This document shows positions 29,069-37,178 of a DNA stretch of 64,000 nucleotides, piece by piece (position 1 is the first letter of the stretch; each line of letters opens with the position of its first letter). A program made the position numbers and the translations under genes. Below the pieces are notes generated by a model that worked only from the letters and a program-made list of their open reading frames with translations, searched no databases and was not told the origin of the DNA. This DNA comes from Candidatus Pararuminococcus gallinarum (GTDB lineage: Bacteria > Bacillota > Clostridia > Oscillospirales > Ruminococcaceae): positions 1-64,000 of the forward strand of contig CAJFSX010000001.1 in assembly GCA_904419775.1 (NCBI GenBank). The letters run 5' to 3'.

Positions 29069-29515
29069 CTATTCGATGACCAGAATGGGCTGGCCGTATT
29101 CCACCGGCTGGGCATTGTCCACCAGAATCTGGGTCACGGTGCCGTCTACATCGCTGGGCACCTCGTTCATCAGCTTCATGGATTCGATGATAAAGAGGGT
29201 ATCCCCCTTTTTCACCTTGCTGCCCACGCTGACATAGGGGGGCTTTTCCGGAGCGGGAGAGTGATAGAAGGTGCCCACAATGGGGGATTTGACCACGTGG
29301 CCCTTGATTTCCTCCTTTTCCGGAGCAGGGGCCGCGCTGCCAGGAGCCGCGGCTGCCGGAGCAGCTGCTACCTGGACCGCCGGCGCCTGGATCACCTCAG
29401 TTTTGGGGCCCTCGATAACCACCTTCAACCCCTCAGATTCAATTTCCAGCCGGGTCAGTTTGTTTTTTGCCACCCGGTCCATTAAGCTTTTGATGTTATC
29501 TACGTTCAGTTCCAT
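29069..29515 (-). CDS. accB: Biotin carboxyl carrier protein
   Basis: 148 residues. An N-terminal helical AccC-binding segment is followed by an Ala/Pro-rich linker (about 50-75) and the biotinyl domain with the modified lysine in I-E-S-M-K-L-M-N-E. It lies between fabF and fabZ. It supplies the mobile carrier for AccC and AccA/AccD encoded downstream. Confidence 0.97.
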   Translation of the reverse strand: MELNVDNIKSLMDRVAKNKLTRLEIESEGLKVVIEGPKTEVIQAPAVQVAAAPAAAAPGSAAPAPEKEEIKGHVVKSPIVGTFYHSPAPEKPPYVSVGSKVKKGDTLFIIESMKLMNEVPSDVDGTVTQILVDNAQPVEYGQPILVIE

Positions 29516-29527
29516 TGGTTCCTCCTG

Positions 29528-30787
29528 TCAAGCTCTCTCGTCTTCGAACTTCTTCAGGCACAAGGTGGCGTTCTGGCCGCCAAAGCCCAGAGAATTGGTG
29601 ATGGCATATTCGATGTCCGCCTTGCGGGCGCCTTCGGTGATATAATCCAGGTCGCACTCCTCGTCAGGCACCTTGTATCCTACGGTGGGAGGCAGAACGC
29701 CGTCCCGCAGAGCCAGGCAGGTGATGGCGGCCTCAATGGCGCCCGCCGCGCCCAGCATATGTCCGGTCATGGACTTGGTGGAGGAGATGGGCACCTGAGA
29801 CGCCCGCTCCCCAAAGACCTTTTTCACCGCGTTTGTCTCATATTTATCGTTGATGGGGGTAGAGGTGCCGTGGGCGTTAATGTAACCCACGTCCTCTGTG
29901 GTAATCCCCGCCTCCCCGATGGAAAGCTCCATGGCCTTGATGGCGCCGGTTCCCTCCGGATCAGGGCTGGTGATGTGATAAGCGTCTGCCGTGGCGCCGT
30001 AGCCTACTATCTCGCCGTAGATTTTGGCGCCTCTGGCCCTGGCGTGCTCCAATTCCTCTAAAATGAGCATTACCGAGCCCTCGCCCATAATAAAGCCGTC
30101 CCGCTCCTTGTCAAAGGGGATGGAGGCCCGGGCCTTGTCCTGGCTCTTGGAGAGAGCGCCCATGTTGTTGAAGCCGGAAGCGGCGAATTTGGTGATGGTG
30201 GCTTCGGCGCCGCCGGCCACCGCCACATCCAGATAGCCGTATTTGATCTTGCGGAAGGCCTCGCCAATGGCGTGGTTGGCCGAGGAGCAGGCGGTGACCG
30301 CTGTAAAGTTATCGCCCTTGAAGCCATGCTGCATGGCGATCATACCGCAGCCCATATTGGAGATCATCATGGGGATAAAGAAGGGGGAAACCCGGTTGTA
30401 TCCTTTCTCCAGAGCCTTGATATGCTCCTCCTCCAAGGTGTTGATGCCGCCGATACCGCTGCCCAGAATGACACCCACCCGGAAGGGATCCTCCTCTTTG
30501 AATTCGGTGCCGGCGTCGGTGAGGGCCAGGTTGGCCGCCGCGCAGGCAAACTGGCAGTACCGGTCCATCCGGCGGGCCTCTTTCTTGGCAATGCCATAAT
30601 CTACGGCCTGGAAGTCCTTGACCTCCGCCGCCAGCTTGATGTCAAAATCGCTGGTGTCAAAGTGGGTGATTTCATCAATGCCGCAGACGCCGGCCTTGAT
30701 ATTCTCCCACATGGCATCCACACCGATCCCCACCGGGGTCACGGCGCCAATGCCGGTAATCACTACTCTTTTCATCTGATTTTCCAT
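29528..30787 (-). CDS. fabF: 3-oxoacyl-ACP synthase II
   Basis: About 419 residues, the main elongating condensing enzyme. The Cys-His-His triad is visible: T-A-C-S-S-A-N, H-G-T-S-T-P and G-H-M-L-G-A-A-G, with the conserved S-T-K-S before the last. The start is uncertain: ATGs at 30787 and 30772 both give plausible N-termini (the shorter begins M-K-R-V-V-I-T-G), and neither has a strong ribosome site. Confidence 0.96.
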   Translation of the reverse strand: MENQMKRVVITGIGAVTPVGIGVDAMWENIKAGVCGIDEITHFDTSDFDIKLAAEVKDFQAVDYGIAKKEARRMDRYCQFACAAANLALTDAGTEFKEEDPFRVGVILGSGIGGINTLEEEHIKALEKGYNRVSPFFIPMMISNMGCGMIAMQHGFKGDNFTAVTACSSANHAIGEAFRKIKYGYLDVAVAGGAEATITKFAASGFNNMGALSKSQDKARASIPFDKERDGFIMGEGSVMLILEELEHARARGAKIYGEIVGYGATADAYHITSPDPEGTGAIKAMELSIGEAGITTEDVGYINAHGTSTPINDKYETNAVKKVFGERASQVPISSTKSMTGHMLGAAGAIEAAITCLALRDGVLPPTVGYKVPDEECDLDYITEGARKADIEYAITNSLGFGGQNATLCLKKFEDERA

Positions 30788-30885
30788 GCCTTTCCATCCC
30801 TTGCGGGCCAATTTTGCCCGCCGCTGGCCTTCTCCCAGCAGGTCAAAATGTAAAAATTATATCTTATTATACTATTTGTATTTGA

Positions 30886-31629
30886 TTACATAGCCAATCC
30901 GCCGGATACCACCAGGGTCTGGCCGGTGATATAAGAAGCATCGGGGCCGGCCAGGAAGGATACCACAGCCGCTACCTCTTCCACCTTGCCGAACCGGCGC
31001 AGTGCGATGGCGTGGAGGGCTTCCTCCTTGACCTTGTCGGGGAGGACGGCGGTCATCTGGGTGTCGATGAATCCGGGAGCCACCGCATTGACGGTGATGT
31101 TCCGGCTGCCCAGCTCCTTGGCGGCGGTCATGGTCATGCCGATGACGCCGGCCTTGGAAGCGCTGTAGTTAAACTGTCCGGCGTTGCCGTAAACTCCCGC
31201 CACCGAAGAGATGTTGATGATCCGGCCGCTTCTCTGGCGCATCATTAGGGCCCCGGCGTGGCGGGTCATGTTAAAGACGCTCTTCATATTCACATTGATG
31301 ACTGCGTCATACTGCTCCTCGCTCATCCGAACCAGCAGCCCATCCTTGGTGATGCCGGCGTTGTTGACCAGCACATCCAGGCTGCCGAAGCGGGCGGCCA
31401 CCTTCTTGACCATCTCGCCGCATCCGGCGAAATCGGTGACATCACAGATAAAGCAGTCGGCGTCCACGCCAAATTCCCGGCACTTGGCCGCTGTCTCTTT
31501 CCCGCCGTTTTCATATTCCGCTTCACCCCGGCAATTCACCGCGATGTTGAATCCATCCTGGGCCAGGCGCAGGGCGATGCAGGCGCCAATACCCTGGGAA
31601 GCTCCTGTAATCAATGCTGTCTTTGCCAA
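30886..31629 (-). CDS. fabG: 3-oxoacyl-ACP reductase
   Basis: A 247-residue short-chain dehydrogenase reducing 3-oxoacyl-ACP with NADPH. Cofactor motif T-G-A-S-Q-G-I-G is near residue 10; N-N-A-G, S-S, and Y-S-A-S-K complete the active site. I start at TTG (31629), since GGAG lies 8 nt upstream; the GTG three codons earlier overlaps that site. The 98-nt gap to fabF is AT-rich and has TATAAT-like sequences, a possible internal promoter. Confidence 0.95.
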   Translation of the reverse strand: MAKTALITGASQGIGACIALRLAQDGFNIAVNCRGEAEYENGGKETAAKCREFGVDADCFICDVTDFAGCGEMVKKVAARFGSLDVLVNNAGITKDGLLVRMSEEQYDAVINVNMKSVFNMTRHAGALMMRQRSGRIINISSVAGVYGNAGQFNYSASKAGVIGMTMTAAKELGSRNITVNAVAPGFIDTQMTAVLPDKVKEEALHAIALRRFGKVEEVAAVVSFLAGPDASYITGQTLVVSGGLAM

Positions 31630-31677
31630 AATAAACACTCCTTCATCCTTATAACTTATGGTATAAACAAATATAAA

Positions 31678-32667
31678 TTATACGTCAAATATAATAGCGC
31701 CATAGGTCAGCCCCGCGCCAAAGCCCACCAAACAAACCCGGCTGCCTTGGGGCATCCGGCCAAGCCGTCTGGCCTCTTCACAGGCCAGGGGGATGCTGGC
31801 GGAGGAGGTGTTGGCGTATTTATCCAGATTGCAGAACACCTTCTCCATAGGGATATGGAGTTTCTGAGCCGCGGTTTTGATGATCCGGATGTTGGCCTGA
31901 TGGGGGATGAGCAGGTCGATGGACTCGGTGGGGATCCCCGCCTTTTCCGCCGCTTTTTCCACCGCATGGGGCATCACCCGGGTGGCGAATTTATAGACCT
32001 CCCGGCCATCCATATAGACAAATCCGTCGGGCCAATCAGGATAGCCCTCCGGAAGGGGGGCCGGGTCGTTTTGCATAAACACGGTTTTCAGCTCCGGCTT
32101 TTTCGCGAAGAGAAGGTGGGCCCCGGTGCCATCGGCCCCCATATAAGAGGTATAAAGGGTATCCGCTTCCTCCAGCAGATAGGCCGCCGCCCCGTCCCCA
32201 AAGAGGACACAGGTGGAACGGTCCTCATAGTTGCAGATCTGGGACAGTCGTTCGGCGCAGATGACCAAAACCTTTTTCACATCGCCGGTGGCCAGATACC
32301 GCCGGGCCATGTCAATGGCGTAAACGCATCCGGCGCAGGCGCAGTTGATGTCAATGGACATGCATTCCTGGATTCCCAGCATCCCCTGGGCGATGCAGGC
32401 CATGGAGGGGGTGTGTAAATCCGCCGTCACCGAACTAAAGAGGATCAGATCCACCTCCTGGGGGTCGATACCGGCGTCTTCCAATGCCTTCTGCGCCGCT
32501 TTGACGCCCATATCCACCGTCAATTCCCCGTCGGCCACATGCCGGGTCTTGATTCCCGAGCGGGTGGTAATCCATTCGTCGGAAGTGTCCAAAAAAGAGG
32601 TGAAGGCTTCGTTATCCACCGTCAGGGGTGGGACATAACTCCCCATACCCAAAATCCGAATTCCCAT
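31678..32667 (-). CDS. fabH: 3-oxoacyl-ACP synthase III
   Basis: A 329-residue initiating condensing enzyme joining acetyl-CoA to malonyl-ACP. The Cys-His-Asn triad is in N-C-A-C-A-G-C, I-P-H-Q-A-N and Y-A-N-T-S-S-A-S. I start at the ATG giving M-G-I-R-I-L-G-M-G-S; an in-frame frame to 32730 adds unconserved residues. It is first in the leftward operon; an enoyl-ACP reductase gene is missing and must be elsewhere. Confidence 0.95.
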   Translation of the reverse strand: MGIRILGMGSYVPPLTVDNEAFTSFLDTSDEWITTRSGIKTRHVADGELTVDMGVKAAQKALEDAGIDPQEVDLILFSSVTADLHTPSMACIAQGMLGIQECMSIDINCACAGCVYAIDMARRYLATGDVKKVLVICAERLSQICNYEDRSTCVLFGDGAAAYLLEEADTLYTSYMGADGTGAHLLFAKKPELKTVFMQNDPAPLPEGYPDWPDGFVYMDGREVYKFATRVMPHAVEKAAEKAGIPTESIDLLIPHQANIRIIKTAAQKLHIPMEKVFCNLDKYANTSSASIPLACEEARRLGRMPQGSRVCLVGFGAGLTYGAIIFDV

Positions 32668-32782
32668 TGCGTTTCCAATCCCCGCGGCCGCACGCGGTTG
32701 CAAGTTTTTCTCCAAACGGAAGCTGTCCACGAGCTATATTTGACAAGCTCCCCGCAAATTTTGTTAACTTTTTCGTGATCCC

Positions 32783-32852
32783 TTGATTTTCCAGGGGTTT
32801 ATTGGTATATTGATTCTGTAGGCCTCCCGTCCATTTTTCAGGGAGGACTTTT
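32783..32852 (+). promoter_or_regulatory. Possible fabD promoter and leader hairpin
   Basis: Plus strand TTGATT (32783-32788) and TATATT (32806-32811), spacer 17 bp. About 12 nt later a 6-bp CCTCCC/GGGAGG hairpin (32823-32846) is followed by a short T run, resembling an attenuator in a leader of about 235 nt. Confidence 0.4.
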
Positions 32853-32932
32853 CTATGGTAGGATGCGGCGCCAAAGGAGCCGGTATAAACTTCCATTTTT
32901 TTAAAAAAATATAATAGCCGTTACATTTTATT

Positions 32933-32961
32933 ATGATAGTGGCTGACAGCGGATTTGTCAA
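32933..32961 (-). promoter_or_regulatory. Promoter of the fabH-acpP operon
   Basis: Minus strand TTGACA (32956-32961) and TATCAT (32933-32938) with a 17-bp spacer. It leaves a leader of about 260 nt that overlaps the divergent fabD leader on the other strand. Confidence 0.65.
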
Positions 32962-33052
32962 TCGGCTTTTTGTGAAATACTTCCCAAAAGACGAATTTTT
33001 CTCATTCTGAAGGGCTTTTTACCCGTAAAACACTGCAAAGGAGACCATCGCC

Positions 33053-33979
33053 ATGACGAAAGTAGCCTATCTTTTCTCCGGACAGGGATCACAATATCCC
33101 GGTATGGGCAAGGAATTTTACGACAATTTCCCGGCTGTGCGCCAGATTTATGAGTGCGCCGGGGACATTCTGGGCCGGGATATCGCCGCCGTATCCTTCG
33201 GCGAGGACGAGGCCCAGCTGCAAAAAACCATCAATGCCCAGCCGGCCATCTTTGCCCTAAGCCTAGCCTGCTATACCCTTTGCAAGGAGCATCTGCCTCC
33301 CGCCATCGCCATGGCCGGACACTCCCTGGGAGAGTATGCCGCCCTTTGTGCCGACGGCGTTATGACCATGGAGGACGGTTTTCGGGTCATCGGCGCCCGG
33401 GCTGCCGCCATGGAGAAGGCGGGAGAACGTCATCCCGGCGCCATGTATGCCATTATCGGCTGCGAACCGGCTACCATTGCCCAGGTCTGTGACGAGACGG
33501 AGGGCTATGTCCTCCCCGTCAACTATAACAGCCCCGTCCAGACGGTCATCGCCGGGGAGCTGGACGCCGTCCAAAAGGCCGCGGAAACCTTCACCCAGAT
33601 GGGGCATCGGGCCATTAAATTAGGAGTCTCCGCCGCCTTCCATTCCAAGCTCATGGAGGAAGCCGCCCAGGAGCTGAAGGAGGCTGTTTCCGGCACCCCC
33701 TTTGCTGAGCCGGCGGTTCCCTTCTTCTCCAATGTGACCGGCGACCAAAACGCTGACCTTTCCGACATGCCCTCCTATTTCTATCGGCATATGATCTCCC
33801 CCGTCCGCTTTACAGACGAGCTGACCCATATGCGGGAGGCCGGACCCAGTGTCTTTGTGGAGCTGGGGCCGGGGAAGGTGCTCACCGGTTTGGTCAAGAA
33901 AACCCTCAAAGGCATGCCTGTCATGTACATTGAGAATATGAAAACCCTTGGGAAAGTGGTCGAGTCCCTTTCCCTGTAA
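33053..33979 (+). CDS. fabD: Malonyl-CoA:ACP transacylase
   Basis: A 308-residue acyltransferase loading malonyl onto ACP. F-S-G-Q-G-S-Q at the N-terminus, the nucleophile elbow G-H-S-L-G-E-Y near residue 88 and the catalytic His in A-A-F-H-S-K-L-M mark the family. AAGGAG precedes the ATG. Unusually it is not in the main fatty-acid operon but diverges from it and leads fabD-aroE-aroK. Confidence 0.97.
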   Translation: MTKVAYLFSGQGSQYPGMGKEFYDNFPAVRQIYECAGDILGRDIAAVSFGEDEAQLQKTINAQPAIFALSLACYTLCKEHLPPAIAMAGHSLGEYAALCADGVMTMEDGFRVIGARAAAMEKAGERHPGAMYAIIGCEPATIAQVCDETEGYVLPVNYNSPVQTVIAGELDAVQKAAETFTQMGHRAIKLGVSAAFHSKLMEEAAQELKEAVSGTPFAEPAVPFFSNVTGDQNADLSDMPSYFYRHMISPVRFTDELTHMREAGPSVFVELGPGKVLTGLVKKTLKGMPVMYIENMKTLGKVVESLSL

Positions 33980-33998
33980 TAAAGATGAGGCGAATGTC

Positions 33999-34883
33999 AT
34001 GAACCCTTCCTCAAAACGGCGGGCCTTTGCCCTGACCGGTTATCCCTTGGGACACACCATGTCCCCGCCCCTCCACCAGCGGCTGTTTGAAATGGCCGGC
34101 CGGGAGGGGGAATATCAGGTGCTGGAAATCCCTCCGGAGGAACTTTCCTCCCGGGTGGAGGAGCTGTTGGCACTGGACGGCTTTAACGTCACTATTCCCC
34201 ATAAATTGGGGATTATTCCCTATTTGGATGAACTCTCTAATAGTGCCCGGCGCTATGGCGCTGTCAACACTGTCAAGTGCGGAGAAAAATCCATCGGTTA
34301 CAACACCGATGTAGACGGTTTTGTCCGGGCGCTGGCCGAAGCCGGTGTGGAATTAAAAAACAAGCGGATCCTCGTCTTAGGAGCCGGCGGCGCCGGCCGG
34401 ATGATGGCCATCGAATCCTGCCTCGGCGGCTGCGATGTGGTGGTGGCCATCCGGATGAGCAGTGTGCCCCGGGCTGAGGCCCTGGCGGCAGACATCCGCG
34501 CGCTGCGTCCCGACGCAAAGATCCGAATCTGTCTGATGGATGAACTCCTCCCCCTGATCGGTGAGGAGGGGGGCTTTGATCTGCTGTGCAACGCCACTCC
34601 GGTGGGTATGTATCCCAAAACCGACGCCATGCCGGCCCAGGAGGAGGTCATCAAAGCCTGCGGCTGTGTCTTTGACGCCATCTACAACCCTGGAAGAACC
34701 CGCCTTCTGGAGGTGGCTCAGCGCCATGGCATCCCCACGGTAGGCGGCATGTCCATGCTGGTGTGGCAGGCGGTGGCCGCCCACGAGATCTGGGACGGGG
34801 ATCGGTATGACCCCGGCGACATCCAAAAGCTGACGGAAGAAATGTCCCAACTTGTCTCGCTGCAGTTCGGCGGCGGAAAATAA
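33999..34883 (+). CDS. aroE: Shikimate dehydrogenase
   Basis: A 294-residue enzyme reducing 3-dehydroshikimate with NADPH. It shows G-Y-P-L-G-H-T-M-S-P, the catalytic lysine in N-V-T-I-P-H-K, Y-N-T-D-V-D-G-F and the Rossmann loop G-A-G-G-A-G-R. The usual N-R-T after the second strand is I-R-M-S here, so cofactor preference could differ. Start at 33999 (GAGG 8 nt upstream), 19 nt after fabD. Confidence 0.93.
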   Translation: MNPSSKRRAFALTGYPLGHTMSPPLHQRLFEMAGREGEYQVLEIPPEELSSRVEELLALDGFNVTIPHKLGIIPYLDELSNSARRYGAVNTVKCGEKSIGYNTDVDGFVRALAEAGVELKNKRILVLGAGGAGRMMAIESCLGGCDVVVAIRMSSVPRAEALAADIRALRPDAKIRICLMDELLPLIGEEGGFDLLCNATPVGMYPKTDAMPAQEEVIKACGCVFDAIYNPGRTRLLEVAQRHGIPTVGGMSMLVWQAVAAHEIWDGDRYDPGDIQKLTEEMSQLVSLQFGGGK

Positions 34884-34909
34884 GGGCCTTTGGCCAAAGG
34901 AGCGAAATC

Positions 34910-35440
34910 ATGTCCCGCAATATTGTCTTATGTGGATTTATGGGCAGCGGAAAGACCACCATCGGCAAGATGCTGGCCCAGCATCTTCTTTATACCTTCG
35001 TAGACACCGACGATGTCATTGAAGCGACGACCGGTATGACAGTTCCCCAGATCTTTGAAATCCATGGGGAGGAACACTACCGGGATCTGGAACACAACGC
35101 GGTTAAGGAGCTGGCTTCCCGGAAAAAAAGCCATGTCATCGCCACCGGCGGCGGGGTAATGACCTTACAGCGGAATGTGGATGTATTCCGGGCCCATGGG
35201 GATAAAATCATCTTTCTGGATATCCCCTTCGAGGTATGCTATAAGCGGATCAAGGATTCGGACCGCCCGCTGGTGCGAAACAACACAAAGGAAGCTTTGC
35301 ATGAGATTTACCACGCCCGCCGGGATCTCTACCTGGCGGCTTGCGACCAGCGGATTACCGGTCTGGATTCCCAGGCCATTGTCCGGGAGATTATCCAGGG
35401 GATCCATTCGTCCTATACCCCGGAAAGCGAACGGTACTAA
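34910..35440 (+). CDS. aroK: Shikimate kinase
   Basis: A 176-residue P-loop kinase phosphorylating shikimate. It has G-F-M-G-S-G-K-T-T-I-G at residues 8-18, D-T-D-D for magnesium/shikimate, and G-G-G-V-M-T near 83. It directly follows aroE in one transcript with fabD and ends in a strong terminator. Confidence 0.95.
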   Translation: MSRNIVLCGFMGSGKTTIGKMLAQHLLYTFVDTDDVIEATTGMTVPQIFEIHGEEHYRDLEHNAVKELASRKKSHVIATGGGVMTLQRNVDVFRAHGDKIIFLDIPFEVCYKRIKDSDRPLVRNNTKEALHEIYHARRDLYLAACDQRITGLDSQAIVREIIQGIHSSYTPESERY

Positions 35441-35444
35441 ACAA

Positions 35445-35483
35445 AAACCGTGTATCCCTTTTGGGGATACACGGTTTCTTCTT
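35445..35483 (+). terminator. Terminator of fabD-aroE-aroK
   Basis: A 14-bp perfect stem (about 35445-35458 with 35464-35477) and a T-rich tail, 4 nt past the aroK stop. Confidence 0.85.
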
Positions 35484-35504
35484 TCTCATTTTCGCACAAA
35501 CGCG

Positions 35505-35530
35505 CCCGGAACCGGTGACACGGTTCCGGG
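35505..35530 (-). terminator. Hairpin downstream of the 43-residue membrane peptide
   Basis: A perfect 10-bp GC stem with a 6-nt loop, 27 nt past the small gene's stop on the minus strand. The following T run is weak, so termination is only likely. Confidence 0.4.
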
Positions 35531-35557
35531 GACATGTCCGAAATAAGGCTTACAGGA

Positions 35558-35689
35558 TTAATCCAGGTTCCTGGAAAGCAGTTTGACGCAAGCGATGGCG
35601 CTGAGCACCATGGCCGCACAGCCCGCGGCCACCAGGGATAAGGCGACAATGGCGTTCCAAAGGGCCGCGTTTTTTCCTTTTTCATTCAT
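35558..35689 (-). CDS. Small single-span membrane peptide, unknown function
   Basis: A 43-residue frame: basic N-terminus (M-N-E-K-G-K-N), then a hydrophobic helix rich in Ala, Val and Leu (about 10-36) and a short basic tail ending in R-N-L-D. It is supported by GGGAGG 8 nt upstream and a clear promoter (35725-35753), with a hairpin after the stop. I do not recognise a family. It lies alone between aroK and the F420 cluster, antisense to nothing. Confidence 0.65.
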   Translation of the reverse strand: MNEKGKNAALWNAIVALSLVAAGCAAMVLSAIACVKLLSRNLD

Positions 35690-35724
35690 GGGAACGTCCT
35701 CCCTTTTTCATTATGATTATGGTT

Positions 35725-35753
35725 AGTGTAGCACGTTTTATCCTCTCTTGCAA
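35725..35753 (-). promoter_or_regulatory. Promoter of the small membrane peptide
   Basis: TTGCAA (35748-35753) and TACACT (35725-35730), spacer 17 bp, on the minus strand, about 30 nt before the start. Confidence 0.6.
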
Positions 35754-35783
35754 CGGAAAAAGGCGGGAAGGTCGCTATCATAG

Positions 35784-35818
35784 TAAAAAAGGCAGCCGCT
35801 GAGCGGCTGTCTTTTTTA
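35784..35818 (-). terminator. Terminator of the F420 cluster
   Basis: An 8-bp GC stem with A and T runs on both sides, 26 nt past the cofE stop; it can work in either direction. Confidence 0.85.
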
Positions 35819-35843
35819 TTATGCGACTATGCGGCACTAAGTT

Positions 35844-36596
35844 TTAAGTAAAGAGTTCTCTTTCCGGTAGCCGGAAAATTTCCTTCGCCCCTTTTTCCGA
35901 CGGGGGATAGGCATAGCCCTGGATGAGCACAGCTGGACGGGATTCATCCCCCTGGCCCATGAGCAGGGTGGCCGCGGAGCAAAGCTCGTCGGCAATGGCT
36001 TCCTCCGAGGACTGCATCACATAGCCATCCCGGTCGGCAGCTCCCCGATAGCTATGGATGGGGGCGATTCCATAGCATCCAACACAGACGCCGATGGCCC
36101 CTTCCCGGAAGGAGCGTCCATGGGTATCCGCCACAATCACCGCTACCCTCTTCCCAGTCAAGGAAAAAATACCATTAGAAATTCTCTTGGCACTCTGGTC
36201 TGGGTCGCGGGGCAGAGCAACGACCAAATCCTCCCCGCCGGCATTGGAATGATCCACCGCGGCATTGGCGCAGATAAATCCCAGCTTATGCCGGGTGATG
36301 ATTACCCCAGGCCTCACCTTCACTACTTCGGAGGATTCTTCCAGCACCACCTGCAAAATCCGTGGATCCTTTCCTGTCATTTGCGCGTAACGCAGCGCCT
36401 CAGGGGAAGGGGTCACCTGGGATAGGGAATAAACCCTTCCCTCTGCTTTAGAGATAATCTTATGGGCCAGAACCAGAATATCGCCGTTTTGTATCTCTCC
36501 CACCGTGTGAAGAGCGGCAGTAAGGATCTGGGGCAGGTCATCCCCGGCATGAATCGGAGGGATTCCCTCCGGGGCAAGCATCCGTATTCCCCTCAT
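35844..36596 (-). CDS. cofE: Coenzyme F420-0:L-glutamate ligase (CofE-like)
   Basis: 250 residues. CofE adds gamma-linked glutamates to F420-0 with GTP, the last step of F420 synthesis. Family features in order: G-D-I-L-V-L-A-H-K-I-I-S-K-A-E-G near residue 38, I-T-R-H-K-L-G-F-I-C-A-N-A-A-V-D near 98, and S-N-A-G-G-E-D with P-R-D-P-D-Q-S-A near 116-133. Then V-A-V-I-V-A-D-T-H-G-R-S-F-R-E-G and Y-R-G-A-A-D-R-D-G follow. No FbiB-type C-terminal nitroreductase domain is present. Its start overlaps the stop of the ECF component by 4 nt (ATGA type), so the two are translationally coupled. The partner genes cofC, cofD, cofG and cofH are not in this window; the protein could instead glutamylate a salvaged or related deazaflavin. 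Confidence 0.88.
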   Translation of the reverse strand: MRGIRMLAPEGIPPIHAGDDLPQILTAALHTVGEIQNGDILVLAHKIISKAEGRVYSLSQVTPSPEALRYAQMTGKDPRILQVVLEESSEVVKVRPGVIITRHKLGFICANAAVDHSNAGGEDLVVALPRDPDQSAKRISNGIFSLTGKRVAVIVADTHGRSFREGAIGVCVGCYGIAPIHSYRGAADRDGYVMQSSEEAIADELCSAATLLMGQGDESRPAVLIQGYAYPPSEKGAKEIFRLPERELFT

Positions 36597-37153
36597 ACCC
36601 GATCCCTCGCATGGAGTAGATTTGGTACCCGTTTGAGAACCACCTGATAAATCACGACCGTACCAAAAGAGTTGATCGCCGCCTTGATGAGGTTAAAGGG
36701 GATCAGGGCATAGGGCATCATTTGAAGTACCTTTTCTGTCCCGTAGCCAAATTGAAGGGGCAGGATGACACAGTTGACCGGCACCATGGCAATGGTCCGG
36801 GCAATAGAGCCAATAATACAGGCGATAATCAGCCCCTTGCAGTCTGGCTTCTTCTGGTAAATCCAGCCTACCACAAAGACAAACACCGAGGTAATCAGGC
36901 AATCGCTTAAGGGTCCAAAAATTCCTTTGGCCCGGAACATAAAATAAAGGATATCCTTGATAAGATTGGTCATGACGCCGGCAACCGGGCCAAAGGTCAC
37001 TGAAGCCACCAGGGCGGGAATTTCACTGGGCTCAAAGCGGAGAAATTGGGCCCCTGGAATCAGCGGTACCGAAAAGATAGACATGAGCAGGAAGGCAAGG
37101 GCCCCCAAAAGTCCCACGTAGGTAATTCGTTTGGTATTGACTTTCTGTTTCAT
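36593..37153 (-). CDS. RibU-like ECF transporter substrate-binding (S) component
   Basis: 186 residues, about six membrane helices. The N-terminal K-R-I-T-Y-V-G-L-L-G-A-L-A-F contains the AxxxA-like helix that docks on EcfT. F-L-R-F-E-P-S-E-I-P-A-L, then F-G-P-V-A-G-V and L-I-K-D-I-L-Y-F match the riboflavin-binding RibU family. The gene is preceded by a good ribosome site and no FMN riboswitch, unlike most free-standing ribU genes. It sits between an F420 reductase and cofE and overlaps cofE. The direct annotation is a riboflavin transporter; the context suggests it may import a deazaflavin such as Fo or F420-0. That part is inference. Confidence 0.85.
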   Translation of the reverse strand: MKQKVNTKRITYVGLLGALAFLLMSIFSVPLIPGAQFLRFEPSEIPALVASVTFGPVAGVMTNLIKDILYFMFRAKGIFGPLSDCLITSVFVFVVGWIYQKKPDCKGLIIACIIGSIARTIAMVPVNCVILPLQFGYGTEKVLQMMPYALIPFNLIKAAINSFGTVVIYQVVLKRVPNLLHARDRV

Positions 37154-37178
37154 CCCAGTTTTCTCCTTTGCTATCCGG

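Noticed and set aside
32667-32930. T-box or other riboswitch in the fabH/fabD gap
   Set aside because: No T-box AGGGUGGNACCGCG-like sequence and no multi-helix core recognised; only a short hairpin.
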